From contig CM036255.1 in NCBI GenBank assembly GCA_020698575.1, positions 21,814,501 through 21,878,500 on the forward strand: 64,000 nt of DNA, given 5' to 3'. A model generated the notes under the pieces. That model had not been told where the DNA came from. It saw only the letters and a program-made list of their open reading frames with translations, and did not search any database. Below are positions 1-13,202 of the stretch, in pieces (position 1 is the first letter of the stretch; the number at the start of each line of letters is the position of its first letter). Source of the stretch: Bostrychus sinensis (Eukaryota > Chordata > Actinopteri > Gobiiformes > Eleotridae). Both the position numbers and the translations under genes were made by a program.

Positions 1-574
1 TCCACTGCCTCCTCCTTCTCAGTGTTTGTCATCTGGCTCCTTTCTCTGTCGCTGTCACTCACACACTATCTGACACAGTCCCTGTCTCGTGTGTCTTTAT
101 TGAATGAATCACAAAGGCGCTATTCCTAGATTATGGAGGCCGACGTGTTGACTCGTGTGGGAACAGGCAGCACCTTTTTCATTAAATTTAGCATGTAAAT
201 ATAGAAGATGCTTGTGGCACTGTATGTCAAAGCATGTATGTCCTATAATTACACATGATGCTTACCGTCACACTGACAAGAGGTAGGAAGCAGAATGAAT
301 GACAGATCAGATGTTGTTTGTGAAAGTGCATCTACAACAGTAGTTCTTCAAAAGTAAGAGATGACACAGAAACTATAGATTATTTTAACAGAAACTGACT
401 TTGGACGAGTCTAGGTAGATGACATAATATAGTCTGAAATGTAAGAAAAAGAAAGATATGTCTTTGGTGAACTGCTGACTCTAAATTGCCCCTAGTGAAT
501 GAATGTGAGAGCAAATTGTCATCTTCTCAGTGTATTCCTCCGTATCAGCCCCCCAGGTTAATATTTTGTCCTCA
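1..574. other. Non-coding, no gene seen
   Basis: No coding exon is visible. Around 470-550 there is a relic of the common teleost repeat whose hallmark is 'gactctaaattgcccctagt' followed by 'gaatgaatgtgag'. The first 130 bases are pyrimidine-rich and unassigned. Confidence 0.5.
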
Positions 575-800
575 AAGTAAAAGTGTTGAAATGAGGAAAA
601 TGGGCAAAAGAAAAGGACTTGAGTGAGATTTTCAAGGACCAAATGGTGATGGGTACAGACGACTGGGTCATTTTCAAAACTGCAGCTCTTGTGGGGTGTT
701 CCCAGTCTGCAGTGTCAGGGTCTATCATCAGTTGTCCTAAGAAGGAACAGTGGTGAACTGAAGACAGGTGATGAATGTTGTGCCTGATTGGTGTATACAT
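575..800 (+). mobile_element. Tc1-like transposon relic (helix-turn-helix part plus right terminal repeat)
   Basis: Read on the plus strand with frameshifts, the DNA resembles the N-terminal paired-like helix-turn-helix region of a Tc1/mariner transposase: a G-K-R-K start, then words such as 'RRLGH', 'KTAALVGCS' and 'SAVS'. It is followed by 'tgcctgattggtgtata', the right terminal inverted repeat also seen at 13,096-13,124, 29,690-29,721 and about 54,735-54,765. The left terminus was not found. The reading frame is broken and the catalytic DDE part is absent, so this is a dead internally deleted copy. Confidence 0.7.
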
Positions 801-2769
801 AGTACTCACTGATTTATTATTATTATTGGTTGATTAATTTGTGAATTTTACTACTGTATCTTGTTTTGTCCAAATTCTTATGTCTACCTCAGTAGGCTGT
901 AATTAAAAACCACTGATGTTGAAGTATTACTTGTCATTTTACAACAATAGTCTGAATTTGCTGTTTGTAGATGCACTGTAAAACTGTGACTTATTTCTGC
1001 CATTCTCATTATTGACTGTATAAAGTAAAATGTCAGTCTTTAAATAGGCATTCCCCATAGAGCTGTAATTATTGCACGGTTGAAAGCCTTTTGGGATGCG
1101 ATGACTCTACTGTATTATTGCTTTTTTCCTTTTCTCCTTAGCTCCGCTGTGCATTTCGGTTCAGCCATTATTCCTCTCCTTGGTGAAAAAATCTGAGACA
1201 CACCAGACAAGCTTCAAACATTTTGACTCATTATTGTTCATGGAAGAATTTAAGTCAGCTAGAATGGGAAACGACGTCAAACTTCTCTGGTTAGTCCTGT
1301 GTCTTCGCAGTGACACTAATGTGAGTTTATTCTCTGGAGGAAATGACACATCAGATGACCTTAACACTCCTCCACACATTCCTTCATAACCTCTGCGCCT
1401 GAGCATATGAGCCACCTTTCATTTTGTCATACTTGGGTTATTATGGCGCTACATGAGTGCTCCCCTCTTGTGCTATTACCCACCCTCAGATATGTACCAT
1501 TAAACTTTATAGCCGTTAAAATAGCTTGCCCTCTCCACAGTACTGCCTCGGAGCTATTGTTAGATATTCATTTATTTTGGTGAATGGGCTTCTTTGTCAC
1601 TACACAAGCACCAATAAGAATTAGTAATGACTCAGAAATGTACAAAGATATTTTCTAATTATGATTTTTAATATGCAACATTTTTGGATAGCGCCTCCTC
1701 CCACCATCCACTAATGAACAAATTTTATTGATTCATTTATTTTATGGAGATCTTTTATGCTTCATTATACAGGTGACCAAAAAAATTACCTTTGAACTAA
1801 GTAGGATGAATTAAGGCTCCATAAAAAGTATAGACCTAATTCTGAAAAACTTGGGACTATTTTGTTGGTCTTTTTTTTTTATTTTTATTTTTTTAGGTAA
1901 TTTCTTCACGCATAGAGCTTCTGTTTTAAACAAGCTTTGGTCCTGACAAGACAGAAGTGTTTGTGGATCATATTCACAGAATAATGCCTATTTTAGAAGG
2001 GCCATAAGCTCACAGGCATCCCACACATCCAATATTAATAATAAATGTTCCTTAATAATGATCCTTTAGTACCCAGACATCTTACTGAAATGTTGCCAAT
2101 TGCACCAAATTTGTTGAAAATCACTGATATATTTTTTATTTGCCACACCTGCTTTTCCAACCTTTTGTTCCCCCGTCTCAACTTTTTGAGATGTGTGTTG
2201 CTGCCATCAAATTTGTTTACATTTGATAGTGCAGTGTCCTGACTTTTTTGGATTGTGCCATTTGTACATTGACTTTACTCAGAGTTTAGCGCATATACGT
2301 GGGAAGTTTGTATAAGTTGAACTTATGAGGCATGTGTGGAAAATCTTCATGATGCCAATTAGCCTCAAGTTTTGTGCATCTGTTTGCTGTAATCTCATTT
2401 AAACTTTCTACACAATCTGTTGCCACTTGCGTCAATGAGCCAGCGCATATTATAAATTTAAATACGAGAGAGATGTTCACTAATGGTATATGGCTGCATG
2501 AATAGAGGCTCTCATGTCTCAAGTATTTATTGTGTCTGGCTCAAGCAAACATCAACCAGAGAAATGGGGTTTGAACTGCCAACCTTTTAAAGATGACCAT
2601 TAGGACCTGAGCCCATCCTCCATATGCAATTACAATATTTTTGCACCATCATAGATATGTTTTGAATTTAAATGACTTAACCTGATTTTTTTCATTTCAG
2701 TCAATCAGTCATCGGGTCAATTATTTTCATATTCATAATAAAATGTGTCAAGTGTGTTAGCAAAAAGAA
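801..2769. other. Non-coding interval
   Basis: No gene recognised. Bases 1,140-1,440 are less AT-rich and free of obvious repeats, so they are a possible conserved element; this is inference from composition only. Around 2,540-2,640 a reverse-oriented tRNA-like stretch ('ggtttgaactgccaacc') resembles the head of the SINE at 37,448. Confidence 0.4.
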
Positions 2770-3250
2770 AAGAAAAGGTGAGACCAGACATGTTGGATGG
2801 TGTTAGGGAACTTAATGTCCCTTGTACAGATATACAACAAGGACAGAACTGGAGGTGTCCATAGAACGACTGTGCAGGGGACATTATGGTTTAGAGACAG
2901 TGACACAGAGGAGCTAAAGATGTTGGGGTTCTCTTTGGGAGTGAAAAGAACGGATAGAATTAGGAATGCGTGCATCAGAGGTAGAGGTAATCTAGGTGGA
3001 TGTTATGGGCATAAAGTCACTGAGACCAGACTGAGATGGTTTTGGACAAGTACAGAGGAGGCATTGTGAATACTGTATTTGGATAAACGGATGTTGAGGT
3101 TAGAGCTGCCAGGCACGAGGCCTAGAGGAAGACTAAAGATGAGATTTGTGGATGTACAAAAGAGCAAAGGTGCTGCAAGAGAGGAGGATATGGTTAGATG
3201 GAGGCAGATAATTTGCTGTGGTGACCCCTGAAAGACACGGAAAAGCAGTT
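2770..3250 (+). mobile_element. Non-LTR retrotransposon fragment (end of the reverse-transcriptase ORF)
   Basis: The plus-strand translation, with several stops and frameshifts, shows the typical C-terminal part of a fish LINE polyprotein. The order is 'KMLGFSLGVKRTDRIRN', then 'TRLRWFW', then 'LELPGTRPRGRLKMRFVDV', then 'RWRQIICCGDP' followed by a stop. No endonuclease or catalytic reverse-transcriptase core lies upstream, so the copy is strongly 5'-truncated and inactive. Antisense fragments of the same region lie at 36,592-36,745 and 46,748-46,978. Confidence 0.8.
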
Positions 3251-4535
3251 ATCTCTTAAAGAGTGTATTTTGCATGCTCTACTTGATGAGTATTTTTTTT
3301 TCTTTTAACCCATGTATAACCTTTGCTGAGAGAAATTCAATATTATGCAGTTGTGTTTCCAAAAATACTCATCGCACAGGATCAAAAAAGTTAAGTACAT
3401 AGAAAGAAATGCCTGTGGGAATAAACTACAGGCAATTCTTTTTCATTAAAATCTTGATCACAACTTGTATTTAGCTCATGTGGGAGTATTGTACATTTAT
3501 GAGAGGAGAGCTTGGCACTGGCTCGGCTCTTACGTACGCAGTGATGCAAATGCATGTGTGCAGTCGAAGTATAATGGACGCAAGCGTATCACATGCACAA
3601 AACGCCCACTGAGTATCTCCCTGCAGCCCCCAGCTGCCCGGTCTGTTTATCAGTGTGCAATGCCACCTGTTAACAAACAGCACAAAAGGAGAATAAATTT
3701 ACGCACTGCATCAGCCTACGCCACCCGAAACTCACACTGGCGCTTCAAGGCTTAAGTTTAGTGCTTTGACGTATTCCCCGAGTTTGACTGCAGGCCATCA
3801 GAGCAGGAGTGTCCCCAGTACGAGGCGGGGGCCGTGAATCACCAGCCTGTTGTTGTTGTAGTTGTAACATTTCCAAAAACAGAGGACACAGAACAGAGTG
3901 TCATAGCTACTAATGAGTGGGAAAAAAATACAGTTACAGACACTTTTTACAGGATACTGTCAAGGATTTCCTAAATAATCAAAGCTGCATGATTTCTCAA
4001 TAAAGTTTTCTCAAATTAATGATAGCTTGGCCTTGTTGTTTGCAGTAACAGGTATGAAGAACAACACAAAAGATAATAAAATTGGACAGGGCTTAGAAAA
4101 GTTTAAAAGACTTTTAGTACAGTTACAATTTAAGGATTGATATATTTAGAAGATGTAGGGACTGGAAACAATGTTACTTAAGTTCATTTATGATCACGTT
4201 TTTGCCTACTTTGAATTGTATTTGTTGATATCTTATTGACAAGCAGCTATACTGTCACAAAACACTCAAAACACTCACACATTAACATTATCTGCAAATT
4301 TACTACAGGACTCAGAGGAGCATGAAGGAAATACTTCTGTGTAATATGTCTATTTTTTACATTAAATTCCTTTGCTCTTGGTGTATTAGAGTTGGCACAT
4401 TAATAACATTTCATTAAATGTATTCTCATGACCTTTACTTGACAACTTCTAGCAACTTTATTCCAACTTGGCTCTTGGAATTTGTGTTAATTAAAAAGAA
4501 GATATTAATTTTTAAGATACTTATTGCAGTCAGTA
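3251..4535. other. Non-coding interval with a GC-richer island at about 3,465-3,830
   Basis: Bases 3,465-3,830 are clearly richer in C, G and CpG than the surroundings and carry open frames on both strands without recognisable protein similarity. This is the look of a conserved regulatory element rather than a gene. The remainder is AT-rich and unremarkable. Confidence 0.35.
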
Positions 4536-4539
4536 CTTC

Positions 4540-4680
4540 CTTTCACAGTCCAAAGACACACATGTGCTAGATGAGTTGGTGACTTTAAAATGCCCATAGT
4601 GAATGTAAATGTGAGAGTAATGGTTGTTGCTGGCCATTGGTTTAATGCCCACAGTTGAATGAATGGTGTATAATACATTT
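4540..4680 (+). repeat. Teleost interspersed repeat ('cagtccaaagaca' family)
   Basis: The string 'cacagtccaaagacaca', followed by a diverged 'gtgactttaaaatgcccata' and 'gaatg', matches the middle part of a very common fish repeat. Fuller copies are at 7,284-7,620 and 60,295-60,565. Confidence 0.6.
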
Positions 4681-7283
4681 GCACTTTCAATGCAGAATCA
4701 ATTTCTTCTTCTTTTTTTTTTTTTTTTGGATTCTCTTGACCTTTATTTTAAAAAATCAAACTATGATAAGTTGACTTTAAAGGTGAGTCACTGAGGTGCC
4801 ACGATTTTTATTACTCATTATAGGAATTCATTTATAGTTATCCAATGGCTATAAAAACTACTGTAGTGAAGAAGTTGGTCCATGGAAAAAAAAAAACATA
4901 CTTGTGAATAATAACTTGTGATTAATCTTTAATTGACTACTGTCTACACCAAAAGTCTGCTTGCTGAATACTTGTAAAGCTAAATATAGAGACATAGCTC
5001 TTGAATGAGAAAGGGGCTTCTATAAATGTTCAGTACCTAATTAGCAACTGCATCTTCTGTATTACCCTCATGCTTTAGCAATGACATAGATAGGACTGGA
5101 TACAGTACAGCAGATCTATTACTGTAGCTCTAACATCTCATTAATGTGTGTGGGCGATGGCTTAAGAAATGCACATTCCCCACTACATATATTACAAACT
5201 ATAATAAGAATCAATTTTAGACTCCTTTGTCATTGTCTTTTAAAAGTGCACATGTTCATTTAGTTTTACTCCATGTGTGCTATTGTTATAGTATTAAGTA
5301 CTGTTTAATGGTGTGCGCTTTTACACCTAAGAATATCTTCAGCATTCAGGTGTTACAAGACAATGGGACATACAAAAGTGTTAATTTTTAGTCACTGTCC
5401 TAATTTATTTTAGGAGTATGCAGTAAATTAACAGCTTCATTTAAAACTACCTAGAAAAAAGAATAGTCAGTGACAAATTAAGAGATGACTAAACTATTCT
5501 GTGCAGCTTTTGTGTTTAAGCAGCCTATGAGATTAAATTAATCTGAAGAGAGAAGCACAAAACAGTGTCCTAGATTTTCAGTACAAAATAATTTCTTAGT
5601 GACAGCCAACATGAGTCATGACCCTAATCAATTCTGAAAATGGCTTTAAAGTGTGACTATTGTATTATTTTGGTAGGTCATTATGTCCATTTATTTTTTT
5701 CAAGCATCCAAAATCATAAGTAGACTTCATCAAATACAGATAACAATTTTCTGAAGGTCTTTTGTACAGTACAATGATCTGGATGAATGGACCTGGGTCC
5801 TAAGGGAACCAAACTTAGTGAACCCTAAAAAATTATGTTTTTTTCATGAATTAATCTTCTTTGCTTGTTTCCCTTGGAGGTCAAGGAGCTCATGCCTGCC
5901 ACTATGGGCTTTTGGTGGGGGTACAATGTGCACAATGGCCAGTTAGTGCAGGGCTGACACAGAGACTTCAGGACATAAACACTCCACTCAGAAAGATTGT
6001 AACCATCAGGCCAAGTTTGAGGCCTTGCTAAGAAAGTTGCAGTAACCACCGTGCACTCCTAATATAATTCTGTCAAAATATAAGCTTGCAGTCTAGGACC
6101 ATTTAAAACTAAACCCAGCAAAGCTTCACTGGAAGTTTCATTGAAAATTTATCACCATACAAGAAAACACAACCAGTAAAACAAAACTACTGTAATGAAA
6201 AACATGATCAAACCCCAGTCTCTAGGCAGATGCAGGTGTTCAAAGCATCTTCATAAGAGCATTTCTGCACAAAGCCAGATCACAACTGAAAGAAAAACAC
6301 AAGTTAAAATATAAAAATGTGAGAGCTATATTTGACATTATAATGGAAACAACTGTACTGTATTCACACCCTGCACTTTTCCAGCAGCAGCATAGACACA
6401 GTCATCCCACATGTATGACGTCAAAGAAATTGGTCAACCAGATGAAAGACTTATAAGGCAGTGCATGCTTGTGATTGCTCCAAGCTGGAGAAGAGAGTTC
6501 TGCAGAAATGGCGGTAAGTACGCACAACTGGGGAAATCTGGAAAGAATTGGGAGCAACAGAGTGAGTTCGTCATTGGGCTATTCTTCCCTTAATGTGCAT
6601 GCATCACCTGCACACATTTTTATCCTGGTATTTTTATACTATACTGACATTTGTAATAAAAAACTCTGAACATGCTTGGCTTATTACATCCTTACACATT
6701 AGATTAGATTCAACTCTATTGTCATTACCCATGCACAACTTTAAGGGAACAAAATGTTGTGTGAAAAATGTGCGATAGAGTTACTGCCATGCCCTGCCCC
6801 AGTCACACCTGTGTCCACATTCACTCCATTCACCTTTGAGAATAACAAACGAGCTGTCGAAAGCCGTGAATCTCAGCAGCTTTATTAGTCAAATAATGAA
6901 CCACTATGAATATGAATTACATTAGCTCCGGATGCCCAAAAACATGTTAATGAGGTGACTTCAATGCCCGGTCATATCTGAACTATTGTGTCAGAGGAAG
7001 TGAATTTACAATGAGCAATGAGGAATGTGATTAAGAGGTATGCACCCTGAATGAGACAGGACATGGCATTATGCATTATGCCAAATTGTAATATTAAGAA
7101 ATGGCATATCATTAAAATACTACAAATAATTTCTTCATAATACACAGAGATTTAAAGAAAAATAAAAGCTAGACCCCATAACTTTGACTTGTGCAAATGC
7201 TATGACCTTGTTTATGAGATGCATTCAGTGTTTAGTGAGCATTGATAGATGCTCAACATGAACACAAATGAAGAAAGTGCATA
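4681..7283. other. AT-rich non-coding interval
   Basis: No gene recognised. A LINE-tail-like word ('attcaactctattgtcatta') is at about 6,707-6,727. Short open frames at 5,825-6,049 and 6,411-6,593 have no recognisable product. Confidence 0.4.
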
Positions 7284-7620
7284 GAGTAGCAGAGTGGATA
7301 GCTCACCTGCCTCTCAGTAAAGAGGTTTAGGTTTGATCTTTGGACCGACCGACTCTGCTTGCTCTCCTAGTGGTATAGCATTTTTTTCTGGCTTTTTCCC
7401 ATCGTCCAAAGACATACATGTGTTAGAGAAGGATCGGTGACTCTAATGGCCTCGAGTGAATGAATGTGAAAGTAGATGGTTGTCTGCCAGGGTCTGTCTC
7501 TGTGTCAGAGATGTCCAGGATGTACTCCACCTAAGGCCCATAGTTGCTGAGATAGCATAGGCTCCGGCCATCCCAGTCCTTAATGTGAATAAGTAGCAGA
7601 AGATGAAAGAGTGAAATTGG
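7284..7620 (+). repeat. Near full-length copy of the teleost tRNA-like interspersed repeat
   Basis: It starts with a tRNA-like head ('gcagagtggatagctcacct' and 'aggtttgatc') and continues through 'caaagacatacatgtg', 'gtgactctaatg', 'gaatgaatgtgaaag', 'gtccaggatgtactccacc' and 'taaggccca'. The same order of words recurs at 16,580-16,815, 30,015-30,160, 31,305-31,470 and 60,295-60,565. That identifies a dispersed family, probably a SINE or a non-autonomous element; I do not recall the formal family name. Confidence 0.7.
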
Positions 7621-7861
7621 AAGACCTTTTTTTTTTTCCTCTTTGACTTCACTAAATCTTCATATGATTAAATTTATTGCAAATTTTACACTAGAATAAC
7701 TCATCATTATTAAGCAGTATTAAAACATTAATATGAACATAAATAACAATATTTTAATGAATATAGTGTTTATAGATATTGTATTGACACGTTTATAATT
7801 TGCATTGATCCACACGACATTATTACTGAAGCAAACATAAATAACATTATTAGCTTTTGGC

Positions 7862-8090
7862 TGCTAGCTTGCGGGCTTGCCACAGCAAACCAGTTGCATG
7901 ATGATATGGCAAGTTTTTACACCGGATGCCCTTCCTGCTGCAACCAGACCCATACTGTGACTGGAGTAGCCTCGGCAACATGGGTGAAGTGTCTTGCCCA
8001 GTGACACAACAACAGTATGCACAGAGTCCAAATGGGAATCGGTCCACCAACCCTTAGGTTTGTGGGCAACCTGCTTAACCTCCTAAATGT
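7862..8090 (+). repeat. Teleost repeat ('ggatgcccttcctg' family)
   Basis: 'gccacagcaaacca' is followed by 'ttacaccggatgcccttcct', 'gcaaccag' and 'gtgaagtgtcttgcc'. Related copies are at 15,400-15,565, 22,960-23,095, 24,890-25,032, 43,390-43,545 and 48,475-48,600. Several of these end in 'atttatccaggcttggga' and 'acactggcttgtg'. Confidence 0.65.
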
Positions 8091-8664
8091 TGCAGTAATG
8101 CTTTAAAGTATGTAGTGTTTTTTGTATTACATATAAACGTTTGTCACAAACTTTCTCTGCAGCAAAGGAGAGAATATATTCAGTGAGTGAAGCTGATTAA
8201 AATGGATATCCACAGGCTATCTCATTTGATGACTAATTACCAAAAGGCTTCTACGATCCGCAGCACACTTGACATGTTAAAAGCACTTCTAGTGTAAATG
8301 CACAGCTCTCAGCTCTGCCCCATGACTGCTTTTGTATTGAGAAGTGTAGCATTTGTGGCTTATTCATTGGTTGCTGCAGAGCTGAAGCCACACACAGCGC
8401 CATGTCTTGAGTGTTGCACAATAGGAATGCCATTAACCCACTTTAACTAAATGCTAATTCAAAACCCTGGCCACCGGACTGACACAATAGTCTTTCTAAT
8501 GAAGTTTTAATTAATTGGCAACTTCACAGCAATGAAAGAAACCCCTCTGACATTTACTGTGCGTGAACAGTCAAATGTATGTTGTAGTGAAGAACACGTT
8601 GATATTAATGCAAAACATGCAGGGCATGAATTCAAAATCAACCCAATGCAGTGAGGGTCACTTT

Positions 8665-9010
8665 ATTTAAAGGGAACCTGTTATGCTAAATCAAGCTTTT
8701 TACCATGTTGTAATGTTTCCTGCTCAAAAACACATCTGGAGTTGTCTTTTGTTTCATTTGCCCATGTTGATGAGTAATCCAAACTACAGTGTCTGCAAAG
8801 GGCTTGGTGCTGATGGACTGAGGAGGCCGGGGCGAGAGTGGGCATGTATTCCAAGTGTTTTCTGCAAAGTGAAAGTACCAGGTCCCCAAAAGGAGACATT
8901 TTCAATGCAAATACAGTAAGTTATTATTTTATGTTATAAAACATAAATTGTTGATGCAAAGGTGTTCAAATATATTTTAAAAAGCTTGAAAAAAGATGTC
9001 TCCTTTAAGA
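8665..9010 (+). mobile_element. Probable non-autonomous DNA element ('aagggaacctgttatgc')
   Basis: It begins 'tttaaagggaacctgttatg' and ends near 'tgtctcctttaa', giving short imperfect inverted ends. Internal words ('ccatgttgtaatgtt', 'ctggagttgtctttt') match a teleost MITE-like family I recognise by wording only. A second diverged start is in herpud2 intron sequence at about 34,845. Confidence 0.5.
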
Positions 9011-11814
9011 TGCGCTAGTACTTGAGTACAGTTTAGTAATGTTTAATAACCAGACACATTGTTCATTTTGCTAGTCTTTTATAGAGTTAGCCAAGTCAAG
9101 AAATGTTCTTTGTTGTTCGCCTCTATCAATTAGTAAAACTAATTCAAAGTGGTTAGCCCTGCTGCCTTTCATCAAGGAGGTTGTGGGTTTCATTCTTGGG
9201 CCAGCTTTTTGGAAATTGTTTTGTGTTTGCCTCTACCAGTCTGATCCACATACTGTATCTGTTTAAAACAGTAAATTGACACATTCCCACTTCAGAAAAG
9301 ACAGCATGTACTGTGATATTTTTCTTATCTAAATTGCATAAGGTTACCTGTCTGTTGGTGTGAAGTGTTTTAATTGCACTGGAGAACAATTATTAACTGT
9401 CACAAATGACTCATTATTGTCTAATGTAGCTGTGTGTTTATGTGAGCAGTCTGAAAAACATTAGGTTTACATCAGTTATCCAAGCACACAACAATCGGCT
9501 GCCACCTCAAGTCCTCCTCTCAGCACAAATGATTATGACGCACAGGCCTTTCCCCAACACAGCTCCTGCATCGTCATTAGATTTAATTAGTTTCAAGGAC
9601 AGGAAGGTTCATATTAACATGCTAATACAATACAGAGATGGACCGAATGCATTTCCGGTGCATCTGAGTACAACAGATGCAAGAGAGACATTTCTAATAA
9701 GTGTTAGAGGCCATTCCACAAGTGACCCCATTAAGGACATTTTGTGATGAAAAGAGTGTGTTTCTTTCCCCTTAATTTTTACAAGGACGTGCTCTGCTTA
9801 GCTTATGGCACCACTCTTTTGAATACAGTAAATATTGTGTGATTACATCGCTAATATTGATCAGCAACTCAATTTTGCTGTATATGGACATCTACACATC
9901 AAGACTAGCCTGGCCATCCAGAACAACACACTTGTTCTGAAAGCAGGAGGGTCTTTTTCTGTCCTCTGTTTGATTTTTCTTTGTCCTCATTTTGCCATCT
10001 TAACAACAGTTAGTCCTGTTGATGTCCGACATAACAACATAATGACTGCATTCAAACAAACAGACTTTTTCTGCAAGTCTTTCAACAACTGGCTTTTTCT
10101 GCCGTACCATTCAGAAATAAGTACTGAGTTCCTCATAATGCAGAATATTTTGGTGTTTTATAGTGAGAACAGTCATTCATACACACCTTTACTGCACAGC
10201 TATGTTTGTTTTTGGTAGAACTCAGTGTTCTGCTTACTAAATAAAGTCCTGTTCTGCAGTTTGTTTCTCTGATTTGTTTAATATACGCTCTCCTGAAAAT
10301 CAAACTCAAGCAATGGGGAACCAAAGTAACTTCTTTGTATATTTTAGAAAAAGAGTTAATCCGGCTGGCCAGGCTGCATGTAGACTCCATATACATACAC
10401 TCTCCATATACATAAAGCATTTGATCAAAAAGCTATACTGTAGACTTTAACTCAATGAGAGCCTCTCTGACTTTAGACACACCTTCAATGTGAGCATGCA
10501 ACCAAGACTCCTATGGCTCATAGAAAACCACTAAAAATTAAAGTCACATCAGCACATTGTGTGTTATTAAACTGTTAACCTTCTCTTCAATCTCTTTCTG
10601 TACAAAGCTAACTGACCCTAACAAATATATTTCTTAGACCACTCATAAATCTTTTAGGTGCTTCAAAACAGTGCAAATGCCTTTGGCTTAGGAGCTGAAT
10701 TGACCACAATGCCTTTTGCAAAATTCATTTTAGAAAGATTAATTTGTGATATCCAGAAAAATACAGAAACCTTTGAAAAGTCACTTTCATTGTCAGAAAC
10801 TGGGTTATTTAAACATTTTATTGCTTCAATTTAAACAGCACAAGACATCAGCCATCTTCCTTTTGATTGATAAAATATTTTACACCTCCTGTAATAAGTG
10901 AATATAGTCCTTACTTTTTATTGTCACTGTCACTGACCACATCCATTGCCTCATAGCAGGTATCATTATCATCATTTCAGACAGGAAGCAGGAGGCGACA
11001 GGAAATCTCACTCCAGTAAATCTCAAATCAAAAATCAATAAAGCTTCTGACGTCAATGTCCAAGTTCACAAGGCACTTTTTTTTTTATTTGATCAGTTGG
11101 CATTGACACAAAATAAACCAACATAGTGTTTTCTCTTTTTGGAGTGATAATGACTTGCTTTGGGCCACTATGCTGACACTGACTTATTGGATGTGACTTT
11201 GAATGAGGACTACAATGCTAAATTAGCCAAGACAAATCCTCCCCTCAAGCTGGCACTTTGTGTTATTGGGACAACAGGTTTTTATGCAAATTGGTGTTTC
11301 TGACAGGAAGCTGGTGAAAGGCTTAGTGCACTAATCTGTCAGCAAGCTTATGTTGTAAATCAATACGTTTCCCTCCGCAGTGTCGTGCGTCATCTTTCAT
11401 TTTCAATCATCAATAAATAAAGACATTAGTGTCTTACATGTCTTTTATTAACTCTGATTGATTTCAGCAGGCTCCAGCACACTGAAAGTGTTACTCAAGG
11501 CTGGATTATTTCATATGTAATCATGTGAGTATGGATGTGTTAGTCCTCTCTGTTGTAATAAATGTCTAATGCCAAGTGGTTTTACGCAGATAGCTTGTCA
11601 TTTCAGTTGCCGTGATAAAGCCAAACTGTTGCATAATGAAAATGCTGGCACTTTTTGTACATTTTTTTCAATTTCTGTCTGGCTTTCTTGTATTACAAAA
11701 AGCGAGTAAAACAACTATTTTACGTAAAAACTTATACAAAAGGGGCATTACCCAATGTTTGTGCTTGCATTGAAGGAGAACTAGTGAATCAGTAAATAGC
11801 TTATCATAGAAGAA
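9011..11814. other. Non-coding interval with candidate conserved blocks
   Basis: No gene recognised. Bases 9,430-9,750 and 10,960-11,420 are repeat-free and contain homeodomain-type cores (TAATTA/ATTAG) and compact G/C blocks typical of fish enhancers. The open frames at 9,442-9,747 and 9,835-10,218 have no recognisable domains. Bases 9,150-9,210 keep a relic of the tRNA-like repeat. Confidence 0.35.
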
Positions 11815-12010
11815 ATGGTGGCACAGAAGCAAAGTGGTCTGGTTCTGGACCGGATGGGACCTTTCTGTGCAGACTTTGCATGTTCTCCACGTGCTTGGGT
11901 GGGTTCTCTCTTCTTAATCACTTAAAAATTATGGTCTAAACCTCCAGCTATAGGGACAACTGACCAGGATCCTGGCTCATAATCCTACGAGGACAATGAA
12001 ATGTACCATA
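11815..12010 (+). repeat. Teleost tRNA-like repeat fragment
   Basis: 'tggtggcacagaagcaaagt' and 'gcagactttgcatgttctcc', followed by 'gaccaggatcctggctc', align with the copy at 12,805-13,075. Confidence 0.55.
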
Positions 12011-12689
12011 ACCATAGGAATAATCTGTAAAATAATAAAATATGGTTAATGATCAAGGCTTGTTGATAATATTTGGCCCGTACCATGAAGCTTTGACCAG
12101 TCACATGCTTGCATACAGTGGAATCTGCTCTTCCCCTTTTTGCGTTAATATAACACAAGAAGATCATCGGCTTTTGATTTTTTAAACATTAAATCATTGG
12201 TGGGCCAATTACAAAGGTGTTTGGAGTGGAAGGAAACAGATTTTCAGGTAATAACAGTCCTGCTTGAGAATCATTGTTTGTTTGAGATAATTTTCTTGTT
12301 TTTAGACCAGTGAAATTCATATATTAAAATAAAGTATGCACAAGACATTGCAGTGTCTTTCAAATATAGACCCTGATCCTGTTAACCAGTGTCTTGTATA
12401 TGAATTTGTTTTGGACTAACTGGTTAATGCTGCTGCTTGTGACCTGAAGGGAACAGGGACCATTACATTCTTTTCAAGAGACTGCATTGATCTGTGTTTC
12501 CTGCTTGTTTTGGAAGGAAAGGAGGTGTCTGACGCTGTGATTTGAAGCCAGCCCCACAGGGTCCATTTCCGTGTGGAGCTGCACGTATCCATCCACCTCA
12601 GAAACTAGGCTTTTGACCTCACAATGTCCCCTTCAAATCAAGGGAAGATCATTACATACAATGCTAATGGACTACATAACTTATGCTAC

Positions 12690-13125
12690 TCAGGCATAAC
12701 AAATCAGATCATAACATTATGACAGGCTGCCTATTGTTGGTGGTCATATTGTCATGTGTTATGACCACCTGCCTAATATGGAGTGATGCACTGTGTATTA
12801 TGTGTGGGCACAGTGGCTTAGTGGCTTAGACTCTTGCCTCACAGAAAAAAGGTGCCGGGTTCAGTTCCTTGACTGTGTGGAGTTTGTATGTTCTCCCTGT
12901 GTCTGGTTTCGCCCATCAACCTCAAATCTTGCAAAAGAGGGTAATCCTTCAGCTAGGTACTCCTGACCAGGATCCTGGCTCAAGATCTGGAAGAGGGTCC
13001 CTGGGTGCTGCACTGCGGGTGGCCACTGCTCGTGACAAGTCGCCCCAGCAGCATTGAACTTCATTGTGTTAAACAACTAGCTCATCCGTTAGTGGTCATA
13101 ATGTTATGTCTGATTGGTGTATGTC
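12690..13125. mobile_element. Tc1-like MITE containing a nested repeat
   Basis: The left part carries diverged terminal words ('cataacattatgacaggctg', 'ttatgaccacctgcctaata') and the right end is 'ggtcataatgttatgtctga' plus 'ttggtgta'. These are the termini of the Tc1-like family seen at 575-800, 29,432-29,721 and 54,458-54,765. The left end appears doubled. A copy of the 'gttagtggcttagactcttgcctcaca' type repeat sits inside at about 12,805-13,075. Confidence 0.6.
12805..13075 (+). repeat. tRNA-like repeat nested in a Tc1-like MITE
   Basis: The head ('cacagtggcttagtgg', 'ttgcctcacag', 'gggttcagttcc') is tRNA-like. It is followed by 'gtgtggagtttgtatgttct' and 'tcctgaccaggatcctggct', standard words of this fish repeat family. 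Confidence 0.65.
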
Positions 13126-13202
13126 TAATACTTTCTCTTTTACTTTTTCAACAGGTAAATGTGGATGTAATTGTACGACACCCTTACCAAAAAGCACATT
13201 GA

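Noticed and set aside
9835..10218. 127-codon open frame as a gene
   Set aside because: AT-rich, no domain, no plausible splice partners; consistent with chance in non-coding DNA.
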